From contig NC_092312.1 of assembly GCF_036785885.1 (NCBI RefSeq), forward strand, positions 22,214,001-22,278,000: a stretch of DNA of 64,000 nucleotides, in the 5' to 3' direction. Position numbers and translations under genes: made by a program. The notes beneath the pieces are model-generated. The model searched no databases and was not told the origin of the DNA. It worked only from the letters and a program-made list of their open reading frames with translations. Positions 12,025 to 22,636 of this stretch are shown here, piece by piece. How positions within the stretch are numbered: the first letter of the stretch is position 1; each line of letters starts with the position of its first letter. The stretch is from Coffea arabica. Taxonomy: Eukaryota; Streptophyta; Magnoliopsida; Gentianales; Rubiaceae.

Positions 12025-12763
12025 TACAGTCCCCGAGTTACCAGGCAAAGATCTATGATTTGCCAAGTAGGCCTGTTTTATGGCCTTAAACCGATGGCCA
12101 TTCCCATGTTTTCTCACCAAACTTGATCGGTTTGGATGCTTGCTTGGCCTACAACATGTGGACGATAGGAGTTAGGAGAAAGGCGGGGAAAATAGAAAAG
12201 ATTTAGTCACATATTTGCCCCCCTTGAATTTTAGAAATCTTAAATTAGGCAAGAAAAAGTGAGTACAATGATTTTATTGCCCTTTTATCTATTAGATTAT
12301 CTATAACATACTATTATTTTCCTTTTATTATTAAGAGATATGCATCTTTTTTCTAGTATTCATTATACAAAAATATCAATTTGGTAAAAGAAAAAAAGTT
12401 TTATATTTAATTTTTTATGTTTAAAATTTTTCCTGTTGGATTAATGTTCATATATAGACATACATACATACGTACTTACATACATACTTTCTTACTTATT
12501 AGACTTTAAATGAAACAATAAGGATAAATAATATAGTGATAAGAATAAAGACATTTAGGAAAATTTTGAACACATAAGGTAATATTAAGCTTGTCATTTT
12601 TCAAAATATATATTTCATTGTTAAGCTTATATAAACTAAAATAATAATTTTATTGTCATTTTTTGTTTATCAAATTAGTGAAACATTAAATGCTTAACCA
12701 AAATTGCCTCAAAAGGGCTAATATGTCTTATTTTTAAGCTTAGAAGAAGAAAATGGAGATTAA

Positions 12764-13039
12764 GGGTGCGTTTGATAAAACTGAAATTTAAAATTTGAAA
12801 TCTGAAATTTGAATCCATTAAGTTATTGAATTATTTAATATTAAATCTAATACATTTGAGTGCATATCATAGTGATAAGTGAATAGCTTATCACTTAATT
12901 TTAAGACCAAGTTTTACCTAAAAAATTCAGTGCCATTTAATTAATTTAGATGTTAAATTTTTTGTTATCAAACGGTTTGAATATGTTAAGATCTGAATCT
13001 ATTAAGTTTAAGTGCGAAATTGGATTATCAAATAGGATC
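12764..13039. mobile_element. Tourist-like MITE, 276 bp, TAA TSD
   Basis: TAA at 12761-12763 and 13040-13042 flanks inverted ends GGGTGCGTTTGATAA and (inverted) GATCCTATTTGATAA. The 3-bp TAA/TTA duplication and the G-rich, GTTTGATAA-type TIR fit PIF/Harbinger-derived MITEs. The same family occurs at 51690-52330 and, more loosely, at 36234-36483. No coding capacity. Confidence 0.75.
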
Positions 13040-13042
13040 TAA

Positions 13043-14900
13043 ATTTAAATTTTTATTTTATTTTTTACAATAAAAAGACAATAATAGTAATTTTCAACAA
13101 TAAAAGTGCAGTAGCATCATAAGTTCATAACACTAACCGATGGAATTAAGGATTTCATGGTTAACTAGTTTTTATGAGAAGTAGAGTGGTAGCAAAGTGT
13201 TACTACCCTAAAGTTCAGGGGATCAAAGTGTGACTAATCCAATAGAAAACAAACCAGAACTCCCCAAAGCTTATAAACAAAACAGCCGAGTCTCGTGGAG
13301 TTGAAAAGTCCATCCTTCTCTATCTTCCCTGAAAAAAGCCTTATAGGCTGGCCTAAAAAGAGTGCATTTTTGTGTTTTGGGTTCCCGGGAGAGAGATATA
13401 AAGAGAGAGAAGGCGGGGAGGGGGCGAGGGAACACACGCGCCTAGCTAGCTTGATAAGTATGATAATGTGATAGTAATTCTTTCATCTCTTTCTCTTCGT
13501 TGTTGAACAGGGCGGGCGCAAAGCTCTCTCTCTCTCTCTCTCTCACACAACACACACAGTCCGACTAAGTCGACATTCCGTACAACGCGAGTCAACGTCT
13601 GTGTCAGCCTTTTCCCACCCGAAGAAGAGACAGCCCACGCTCCGTTCTTGTGGTTCCTCTCCATTATAATCCAATTTCTATTCTCCCCCAGATTTTCTGA
13701 TGATACCTGCACTCGCCATAAATATTTTACCACCCCCACCACCATAATACCTCCTCTCGTGTTTCACCGTCTCCTACTACCTACCGTTACATGTTAGTAT
13801 AATTTTCGGAAGTTTGTGGGGTGCAAAATGTCCCCTAATTCTCGCAGCCTCCACTCAAAACATATGATTGCATTGATCAATTATTTCCCCAATCTTTTCA
13901 GTTTTCTTCCGATCATCATTGTACTATTCATATTGCAAGACCAGTAGTTTCATGCAAATTTACAGTATGAGAAAAATTAATCTCTTATTCCTTCATCCAG
14001 TAAATAGTTTTCTCTAGCTGTGCATGCAAAGATATGACACCAACAAGAGTGACTATCATTCTTCTAAACCCAAGTTTAACCTAGTTAGATTCACATTTTT
14101 ATAATTCATGCTCGGTTCACCAAAACAAAAAGTTGGGTATTAAATGTAATTCGAGTAGGGCCAAATTCACCTCATGAATTTTTTAAGTTTGCAACAACTA
14201 GCTAATCTACATACATCCTATAATACCTAAAGAACAGTTTCAATTTCACGATAAAAATAATATAATTTATCATAACACCCGTAAACTTGTCAACTAGAGA
14301 TTGAAAAATAACGATTTATCAAAAAAAAAAAAAGTCATTTAAGAGCCCGTTTAGGATGTATTTTTTAGAAAAAAAAAAAAAGTTACTCTAACAATTTTAT
14401 AGAATACGATGTATGTAAGATGAAAAGATAATTAAAATTTATGTAGGAGAAATACTCACAAAAAATATATAAATATTTCTCTAAAAAAATCGAATTCCAA
14501 TCAAGGCGTGGATTTCAATACTATATTTGATTAGATTTAGATAAACAAATATTTTTAATCTCCCCCCCCCCACCTATGAGCCCTAGCATATGTATTATCC
14601 AGGCCACGATTAATACAACTCGAGTTCAGATCAAGCAAAATATTTTGATCTATAGTGAGTTCAACTCACGTCGCATAAGACACAACATGCTAAATTTGGA
14701 TAAATCAAAGCGAAATCGGAGTAGTCCAGCTCAATTGACGCGTCTGCCTCCAGGCACAACACGTTGCGCAGCACATTTATGATTTTAACTCTACTCCTCG
14801 GCTCAGAACATATTATTAATTCCGGCTGCTCTGCCGCCGCACTTGTCAAATTTTGATTGATAATCAGAGTATGGACTTATCCAAGTTCTTATGCACAGAA
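13043..14900. other. Intergenic, no gene recognised
   Basis: Mixed sequence with a CT/CA microsatellite near 13525-13557 and A or C homopolymers. A GC-richer patch (about 13380-13740) gives open frames on the minus strand that look compositional, with low-complexity Arg/Glu content. I see no supported gene. Confidence 0.4.
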
Positions 14901-15153
14901 TTTCTCAGTCATCGGAAAAAGACAGAATCCTCGGGGAGGTGATCTCTCCATTTCAGTGGGTGTCTGGGGGGTCTTTACTTCTTAGCAGCGGGGCACCCCT
15001 GTGGGGTTTCTATCCCACATCGGTTCGGGGGGGTTTGGGGTTTGGGTTTATTAAGGTCTGCGGGAGCCTTCAAAAGTTGCCGGCTTTTGAAGGTTTCTCG
15101 CAGGTCAACTTTAGTAACGAAAAAGTCTGAGTTTCTCAGTCATCGGAAAAAGA
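14901..15153. mobile_element. Small insertion flanked by 22-bp direct repeats
   Basis: An identical 22-bp sequence starting TTTCTCAGTCATCGG occurs at 14901-14922 and 15132-15153. The 209 bp between them is G-rich, unlike its surroundings. It contains a snRNA-type promoter motif pair (15012-15054) and a 10-bp hairpin CCTTCAAAAG / CTTTTGAAGG (15068-15094). There is no A-tail. It could be a retroposed small-RNA-like sequence, an unusual SINE, or a duplication made during double-strand break repair. Confidence 0.55.
15012..15054 (+). promoter_or_regulatory. snRNA-type USE plus TATA-like box
   Basis: ATCCCACATCG (15012-15022) matches the plant snRNA upstream sequence element RTCCCACATCG exactly. 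TTTATTAA (15047-15054) follows after 24 nt. From established knowledge of plant snRNA genes, about 24 bp between USE and TATA marks Pol III-type promoters, against about 34 bp for Pol II. No obvious T-run terminator follows closely, and this USE is also common in plant repeats, so promoter activity is only inferred. Confidence 0.4.
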
Positions 15154-15593
15154 ATAGGTTTGGTGCAGCCACTCAGAATTAAGGCGAGCGGGCACTGAAG
15201 AATGAATGATAAAAGAGAGAGCGTGCTGACAATTTCGCGAGCATGCATGTGGGAGTAGGGGCATAGGCACATATTGCATTGCTGAGATGAAAAGAAAACG
15301 TCGTACGTTGGAAGATACGATCGTATCCTCATCTGTCTCCTTGTTCGTATTCAACAGCTACCCTCCTGCTTCACTTTATTTACAGGAGATGCCTCCCAAT
15401 CGAACTTTTTTGGCCATGCTTCAATCTCCGTTCTAGTCCTTCTCCTTTGATCTGTAGCCTTTGGCCAGAGGTCCCCCCAATTCCACAAACGTTTGGAGTT
15501 GGAGGTTGGAACTTGGAGTTGAGTGTGAAAGATCATTCAATTCATGATCCTAAGGAAAAATTATAACAAAGAACCCGCAGCTGGCTTTAGGAC

Positions 15594-16174
15594 TTACCGT
15601 GAATTGAGGCACTCGCGAGCGGTTTAGTCAAATGCTCGATTTGAAATTGATTTGACTGGGATCGAGTTCGAACTTAAATGACTCGGTGCATATACCAAGT
15701 CAAGTTTGAGTCTCCATTTTGTGCTGTTCGAATGCTTGTCAAATAGCTCAATTACTGATATATTATTTATATTATATATGTATTTTAATTATGTAATGAC
15801 TAATAAGGATTTATGTTTTAGGTAATTTATCATAAGTTTTGTCTACTTAAAAAAAATTCTTAAATGGCAAAAAAGTAATACTGTAAAAACTAAAAAAGAA
15901 ACTAGAATTTTAGGTAATTTACCATATTTTTTGAGCTTTTTCTTTTAGTTTTTCGAGTTTTATTTCAAGCCTTGAAGTTCGTTAAGACTCAAGTCTAATC
16001 TTCGTCCTTAACGAGTCTGAGTTCAAACTTGGAAATGCATGCTAATGAGTGGAGTTGAGCCACATAGTTTTATTCTCACTCGAGTCGAACTCGAGTCCAA
16101 GTATGGTTGTGTATCATTGAGTTCAAACTCGAACATAGCACTATTCGAGTTTGACTCAACTTGTTAACACCCCT
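15594..16174. mobile_element. Degraded hAT-like remnant
   Basis: The right end CTTGTTAACACCCCTA resembles hAT termini (inverted TAGGGGTGTTAACAAG). The interior is dense in CGAGTTTGAACTC-like motifs on both sides, as in other hAT MITEs of this window. The left end and an 8-bp TSD could not be found, so the left boundary is approximate. Confidence 0.4.
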
Positions 16175-16229
16175 AGTTGATTTTACAAAATTCTTCTACA
16201 TGTGTGTATGCGTGTGTGTATATATGTAT

Positions 16230-18594
16230 TGTGACAACCCCACCTCACTATAGTTCTCAAATAAATTACAATGTAAATATCAAATATTACATCAAATACT
16301 CCATGAATTTACATACCACAAGTGAATCGAAATTCAAAATATACATGAGATATTCCATCCAGTCACACTAATAAGTTAATACAAGTGTTTCCTCTGCCTC
16401 GAACCCTATGGAGAGGAAATAAATATTTGGGGTGAGTTAGAAACTCAGCGAGTGTCCAGTAAAAATCAATAATCAAATAAGTTTTCACAATAGTGCATTT
16501 AGATGATGTCATGAGTCAATGATCAAATGTAAGTTTATTGCTCTTGTGAGCCAGTGAAATCATTGTACTTAAACATCCAACGCTCAAATAGATCAAGTAA
16601 CAGTCACGTAATACAAGGGAGACATCGGTGTTCCAACATTCAAGGCAAGTCAAATGTCATTAAGGTGGAAACGTTGGTGTTAAACACAAGACTTCCAAGC
16701 ACTCATTTGAGCCAAATCATTGCATAGCACACACGCAAGCACACATGATATGCAATCGAGAGTAATCAGTGTAAGAAATAGTTTCAAATGTAACTTTTGA
16801 AACAGTTTTGAAATTACTCACCAACTACAGTTCATGATCTTCATCTATCATAGATAGTTTCTTTGCTCAAGTCCAAGCCCTAGATCACAAATATCATGTC
16901 AAGTAAAGGAAATTCTAAAATCATCAAGTTCCTCTCACCTTTTGGCATTTTAATCACAACTGAAGCTACACTTATCAAATTGCGATGAATCTTATGGCAT
17001 TTCGAAACTAAGATATAGGTCTATATTTTCTATGAAAACATCGACACCCAATTCTCACATTTTCAGGGTAAAAAATGGACGGTCAGAAGCACATGCAAAA
17101 CAAGTTAGGAAAGTTCGAGTTTTGTGCAGTCAGGAGTGCTCTAACCAAATAATAAGCTAAAATGATCCAATTGATCTGAAATTTTGCAGGTAGAAAGTAA
17201 CTCAAATCCCTATAAGTTTCATGTGTTTGTCCAAAAGTTGATTCGGTCCATAAGTCAGTCAAATTCGAGTCTCAAGTTGCTACTTCATCCAGTAAAAGAC
17301 AGAACAGGTATGCAATTTCAGTCAATTTTGAAAAATCACACATATTCATGAAAATTGAGAAAAAGGCTGAACTTTTTATGGTTGATAGTATTCTGACTTT
17401 AGTTTCAAATGCAACAAACGAAACTAAATTCTGAATTTTCTACAACAAGATATAGCAGATTTTCTAAGACTGCCCAAAGGTTCCTGCAGACAAATTTTCA
17501 CCAACACCTCCTCTTAATTTCTTTACTTTTTCATCATATAATCAACACCAAAGTTCACTCAAAACAACCTCAATTGCACATACAAATCATAAACTATTAA
17601 ACACACTTAATCAAGGTCACAACACCCTTTAATTTTAGCCAATTAATGACTCTAAAACCAACCACAATCAAGTCCAAATTGGAAACCCTAAACTGAAATT
17701 TATGCACATAAGTTGGAAATTTCTTTAGATAAGTTAAACTAGCCTATAAAACCTCAATATTTCACATAGCAAAGCTATCAAACCATGACCAACACTTAAG
17801 CATCATATGTGGGCAGAAATTTACCAATAAAAACTGAAAATTTCCATAACACCACTTCAACTCATGAAATTTCCCATAAAACTACCACTTTAGCAACCTT
17901 AAACCACTGGTATGGTAGTATTAGAAACAAAGAGGGATTTCTTGGCAAACTTATCTTGTAACCTCAAGAAAGATGGCAACTTAATGCTTTTTCCTCCAAA
18001 ATTACTCTACCAACACCTTAAAATCTACCTTAGTTAGCATTTTTATAGAGTAGTTTGCACAAACTATGGTTGGAGCTCAAGATTCAAGTAAGAAAATTGG
18101 GATTGAAGATGAAGTTTCTCTCCCTTGTTTTTCCTCTCAAGAATTTCGGCCAAGACTAAGAAAAATGGGAAGAAATGAGGAAATTTTGGTCAATGTTTGG
18201 TTTTAGTAAGATTAAGAAAGATTTAGTCAAAATCCAACTTCTAACGGTTTCGCGACACTTGGGTCTTTAGGATTTTGTTCTCATCTTCTTGTCTTCCAAA
18301 GCTAATTTATTTAGTTAACCTCTGATTATCCCCTAGCACCTTATAAAATAATATCCCTTTATGCAAAACTTCATCGAGTAGTCAAAATTTTACCGCACTT
18401 ACCGCACTAGCGGGTCCCACGTCTATAATACACTTCAAACTTACCATGTACTAACTTATACCAAGAAAATGATTTAAAAACTTGACTTACTTATAAAAAT
18501 ATCTAGGAAATTAAGGTAATAAAGTAATATAAAGAAATGCATGAAAAGAAATAGAATAGATATAAAATAAGAATTTTTTTTTTGGGACATCACA
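16230..18594. mobile_element. Solo LTR, about 2.37 kb
   Basis: It begins TGTGACAACCCCACC and ends GGGACATCACA, so it has TG...CA termini. Flanks TGTAT (16225-16229) and TGTAC (18595-18599) agree at 4 of 5 positions and are likely a decayed 5-bp TSD. The first about 400 bp match the arms of the LTR palindrome at 18921-23658, for example GGGGTGAG..AACTCAG and GTGAGCCAGTGAAATCAT. There is no internal coding region, primer site or second LTR, so it is best read as a solo LTR left by unequal recombination. Its length suggests Ty3-type elements, but the lineage is inferred. Confidence 0.65.
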
Positions 18595-19862
18595 TGTACA
18601 TATGCATACACACATATATGCATGTTTGTGGCATACTTAAAAAAATTTCTTTAAATTTCTATTTTTCAAATCTTGCTATTATCTTCTCTGATTTATTTTC
18701 TCCTAAAAAAAGGAAAATGTTGCAAATGTGCCAATTCTAGAAAAGATTTTTTAATTGATTTTAGAACTCATATATATTTCTCATGTTTTATTTGAATAGG
18801 GCTGCAAACAAATCAAGTCATTTGCGAGTCAATTCGGTTAAAGTTTGACTCAAGTTTGGTAAATATTGAGTTCGAATGATACTCGAATCAACCAAATTAA
18901 GCTATCGAACTTGAGTCGAGTGTGACGGCTCCACCTCACCCTAAGGCGAACCAGAGGGTTCGGCGGACCGCCTACCTAACTCTCGCCGGGACTCAGTCGT
19001 TCACTACAATTCTCAAATAGATTACAATATAAATCTCAAATATACATCAAATTCTCCAATAATTACATGCCATAAGCGAAGCATCCACGCTTAGAATTAG
19101 TTTCCGCTTCGTACATCCATGCGATCCTTAATACCAACTATTATACAGGAGTAAGTTCAAAATTCAAAGTACACAAACATCCACTTCAATTCCAAATCTA
19201 AACTGTACAAGATATAAGCCATCCAACCACGTGAATAAGTACTACAAGCCTTCCTTCGCCACGAGCCCTGTGGAGGGGAATAAAATATTTTTGGGGTGAG
19301 CTAAAAACTCAGTGAGTAACCAGCAAAATCAGTACTCAAATATATTTCAAAATAAAGCACTTCAATGAGTTCATGACATTATCTGGAGCACCAACATTGC
19401 TCCCTCTTACTGTTAAACGTTAAAGGATTTATTTGAGCATTGGGTGTTTAAGTGCCATGATTTCACTGGCTCACGAGAGTAATAAACGTACATTTGATCT
19501 CTGAATCATGACATCATTGAAATGCTTTATTTTGAAATATATTTGAGTATTGATTTTGCTGGTTACTCACTGAACTTTTAGCTCACCCCAAAAATATTTT
19601 ATTCCCCTCCACAGGGCTCGTGGCGAAGGAAGGCTTGTAGTACTTATTCACGTGGCTGAATGGCTTATATCTTGTACAGTTTAGATTTGGAATTGAAGTG
19701 GATGTTTGTGTACTTTGAATTTTGAACTTTCTCTTGTATAATAGTTGGTATTAAGGATCGCATGGATGTATGAAGCGGAAACTAATTCTAAGCGTGGATG
19801 CTTCACTTATGGCATGTAATTATTGGAGAATTTGATGTATATTTGAGATTTATATTTTAATT

Positions 19863-20780
19863 TGTAAGTGCCCGGTGCAACCCAATGAGTACAAACAATT
19901 TCACAATGATGCACTAGGATATATCAAATTTAAGCACAATAAAGAAAACTTAATTAAAGAGAAAAGATAAGAAATGCAAACCAAATATCAATCCAATAGC
20001 CTCTTCAATTGATGGCGATGCTAACCAAGATGTACAAGTGAAGGCTCACTCCTTCCTCACCCCAAACACACTTTGGTTGAGCCAAGGAGTTTTACAACAA
20101 TTCTAGTTAACCCTCAACAACCTACACTTGAAAGATCACTCACCCAATTAAGAACTATTTTATACAAATGAGGCAACCTTCACCAAGGTTTTACCACTTC
20201 AAGTGAATAACTTTCACTTGAGCAACCTCACAACCCAACTTTCCCAACCCCTTATACAACCAACAAAGAATCTTTCTACTCAAAAATCTCACTTGTAAGC
20301 TTGTATTTTGTGTTGGCAAAAGTCTCTTGTCTTCTTGTGCTTTGGGGTGTTTATAGAAGGTGAGAAATGGCTTCAAAAGATTCTCCAACGGTCAAATATT
20401 AAATGCTGTCAAAACTAGCCGTTGGCCTGTCGGACGTCCGAACCACCTGTCGATCGTCCGAACCCTGCGTCCAAACCACCTGTCGGACGTCCGAACCCTG
20501 CGTCCGACCGTCGTCAGAGAGTCATCAAATCTTTGCGAAATTTCTCGGACGTCCGATGCGATCGATGTGCGTCCGACAGAGTTTCCTTCTTGATGTTCTT
20601 CATCCTTTCGGACGTCCGATAGCTTCCTTTCGGACGTCCCACATGAGTGCCCTGTTTTTGCTTCTTCTTTTATGCCACAAGAATCTGTTCTAACAAATTA
20701 CTCACATAAAAACATTAGCTCAAATCTACATTTTGGTTTGTTAATCATCAAAACCAAGGATTGATCGACCAAGGTCAACA
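19863..20780 (-). repeat. 3' LTR of the TR-GAG element
   Basis: On the minus strand it runs TGTTGACC...CACTTACA. A TATAAACA box lies at about 20349-20356 on the minus strand, roughly 425 bp from the LTR start. Upstream of it, within U3, are several copies of the 12-bp palindrome TCGGACGTCCGA or close variants (about 20438-20640). Confidence 0.88.
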
Positions 20781-20945
20781 ATCTCCCCCTTTTTGATGAT
20801 GACAAACAAAATGAAGATTTCTTTTATCAAATAAATTCAAATAAAGCTCCCCCTTAGAAAGTGCCAACATACAAAGAAATTTCAATAAATCCTACTCCCC
20901 CTTTTGGCATCAATCAAAAAAAAAAAACAAACTCCCCCTTTATTT
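20781..20945 (-). promoter_or_regulatory. Polypurine tract and repeated purine tracts
   Basis: Directly next to the 3' LTR the minus strand reads AAAAAGGGGGAGAT (20781-20794), the expected plus-strand primer. Three further GGGGGAG tracts follow within 165 bp: near 20849-20857 (AAGGGGGAG), 20896-20905 (AAAAGGGGGA) and 20931-20941. Repeated polypurine tracts near the 3' LTR are known in some Copia (SIRE-type) elements. Confidence 0.75.
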
Positions 20946-21032
20946 TTCAGATCAAGACCATATTGAATATCAAAATTTTCAAATGTACTTACAACCATAT
21001 AGCACTACTTGGATCAAATCTTCATGATGTAC

Positions 21033-22580
21033 CTAAATATGAGAAATTTCATTTGGTACCCTATCTTTATAGGGTCCTTGGGAGTTAATACGACATGATC
21101 TAGCAATCCACATGAATTTCATGCCTTTTCTCATATTTTTCTTTACATAGCAATCATTTTGCATATGTCCAAATTTGCAACAAAAGTTACACATGATAGA
21201 AGTATTTTGCACATATGTGGATTTAATGCAACTAATTTTCTTATTTCTTATCATAGCAAACTTATTTGTGCCTTGAAAAGATTTGCTTTCTTTTATTTGA
21301 GAAAACTTTTGTTTCTCATTTTGGAGAAACTCGTTCAAGTCATTAATTCTTTTCTTTAACACATTTTGTTCCTCCAACATTTTTTCATAAAACTTTGTTT
21401 TCTCTTCTAACTTCCTTTTCAAATTATTTTTGCAATCAAAAACACTTTTTTGATTTTTTAAATCATCATTTTCCATTCTCAAACATTTGTTTTCTTGAAA
21501 CAGTTTGGAGTTTTCTTCCAACAAATCATTTATTTTTGTTTTCAAATCTTTATTTTTAGCATAAGATTTTCTCAAACTTTTATGCATTTTAATCATAAGA
21601 ATTTTCACATCATCATCTTCATTATCTTCATCACAAGAAGAGTGATAAGAACTTACCTCATCTTCTCCAACGGCCATTAGTGCCATTTGGGCCAACTCTT
21701 CTTTTTCTCTTTTTGAATTGCATTCATCCCATGTAATTTTGCAATCTCCTCTTGAGCATCTCTTGTTGAAGGTCTTCTTGGAACTTTTGATGTGAGGAGT
21801 TGTATCATTGTCCACTTCCATGATTTCATTACCCATGAAGGATGGGTTATCCCCCACTTGAGATGCTTTAAAAGCTATGCCTCTCTTATACATTCTTGCA
21901 TTTTCTTCCTCTTGCACTTTGAATTTCAGCTTTAATTCATAAAAGGTTAGGGTATCCACAAGAGATTCAATGGACATAGAATTTAAATCATTTGCCTCTT
22001 CTATAGCATTTATTTTGTTTTCCCATTCTTTTGGTAAGGCATTCAAAATCTTTCTATTTTTCTCACCCAAAGAATATTCTTTTCCAAACAATTTAAAATC
22101 TTCAATAATGTCACAAAATCTACTACACATCTTATCAACATTTTCAAGAGGATGCATTTTGAAAAATTCATATTGAGAAACAAGCAAAGATTTCTTTTGT
22201 TCTTTAATATCTTGGTTACCTTCATGAAATACACACAATTTATCCCAAATATCTTTAGTTGATTTACAACCTTTAATCCTACTAGATTCATTTACATCTA
22301 ATGCATTGTACAATATACACATGGCCTTGGCATTCAAAGAAAGGTATCTCTTGTTTTTTTCATTCAATTCTTGTCTAGTCTTTAATCTACTCAAATTGGT
22401 GGTAGAGTCAACTATTCTAGCTTCATAAGGACCATCTTCTACCACATACCATAATTCAATATAAACGGATTGTAAGAAAATCATCATTCTTTGTTTCCAC
22501 ATGCTAAAATGAGAACCATTAAACATAGGTGGTCTATCAATAGATTGCCCTTCTAAAAAAGAAACTTTTATGGTTGCCAT
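21033..22580 (-). CDS. gag: Copia-type Gag polyprotein (515 aa), intact
   Basis: The frame runs uninterrupted from an ATG at 22580 to a stop at 21033. Residues 1-60 contain PPMFNGSHFSMWKQRM and the following E-LW-VVEDG, the classic start of plant Copia Gag (DUF4219/UBN2 region, about 15-225). Residues about 110-190 hold IWDKLCVFHEG and the RILNALPKEW stretch, also Gag signatures. A long Lys/Glu/Asn-rich coiled coil spans about 325-435. A zinc knuckle CNFCCKFGHMQNDC (CX2CX4HX4C) lies at 464-477. Downstream, NSQGPYKDRVPN resembles the end of SIRE-type Gag. An upstream acidic segment (CDEDNEDDD) follows a region where a first zinc knuckle is often found; here only CSRGDC remains, so that knuckle seems lost. 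Gag forms the particle that packages element RNA. No protease or pol sequence follows. Confidence 0.9.
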   Translation of the reverse strand: MATIKVSFLEGQSIDRPPMFNGSHFSMWKQRMMIFLQSVYIELWYVVEDGPYEARIVDSTTNLSRLKTRQELNEKNKRYLSLNAKAMCILYNALDVNESSRIKGCKSTKDIWDKLCVFHEGNQDIKEQKKSLLVSQYEFFKMHPLENVDKMCSRFCDIIEDFKLFGKEYSLGEKNRKILNALPKEWENKINAIEEANDLNSMSIESLVDTLTFYELKLKFKVQEEENARMYKRGIAFKASQVGDNPSFMGNEIMEVDNDTTPHIKSSKKTFNKRCSRGDCKITWDECNSKREKEELAQMALMAVGEDEVSSYHSSCDEDNEDDDVKILMIKMHKSLRKSYAKNKDLKTKINDLLEENSKLFQENKCLRMENDDLKNQKSVFDCKNNLKRKLEEKTKFYEKMLEEQNVLKKRINDLNEFLQNEKQKFSQIKESKSFQGTNKFAMIRNKKISCIKSTYVQNTSIMCNFCCKFGHMQNDCYVKKNMRKGMKFMWIARSCRINSQGPYKDRVPNEISHI

Positions 22581-22622
22581 GATCTTTACTCTAAGCGGTT
22601 AAGCTTGATCAAAAGAGACCAA

Positions 22623-22634
22623 GCTCTGATACCA
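22623..22634 (-). promoter_or_regulatory. Primer-binding site, initiator tRNA-Met
   Basis: On the minus strand TGGTATCAGAGC lies 2 nt from the end of the 5' LTR. This is the usual plant Copia primer site, complementary to the 3' end of initiator tRNA-Met. It fixes the element's orientation and its 5' LTR. Confidence 0.92.
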
Positions 22635-22636
22635 AT

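Noticed and set aside
20438..20640. CRISPR-like repeat array
   Set aside because: Plant nuclear DNA; motifs are short, irregularly spaced palindromes inside an LTR.
20403..20693. Arg/Ser-rich reading frames in both LTRs
   Set aside because: They arise from the TCGGACGTCCGA motif array in U3 and run antisense to the element.
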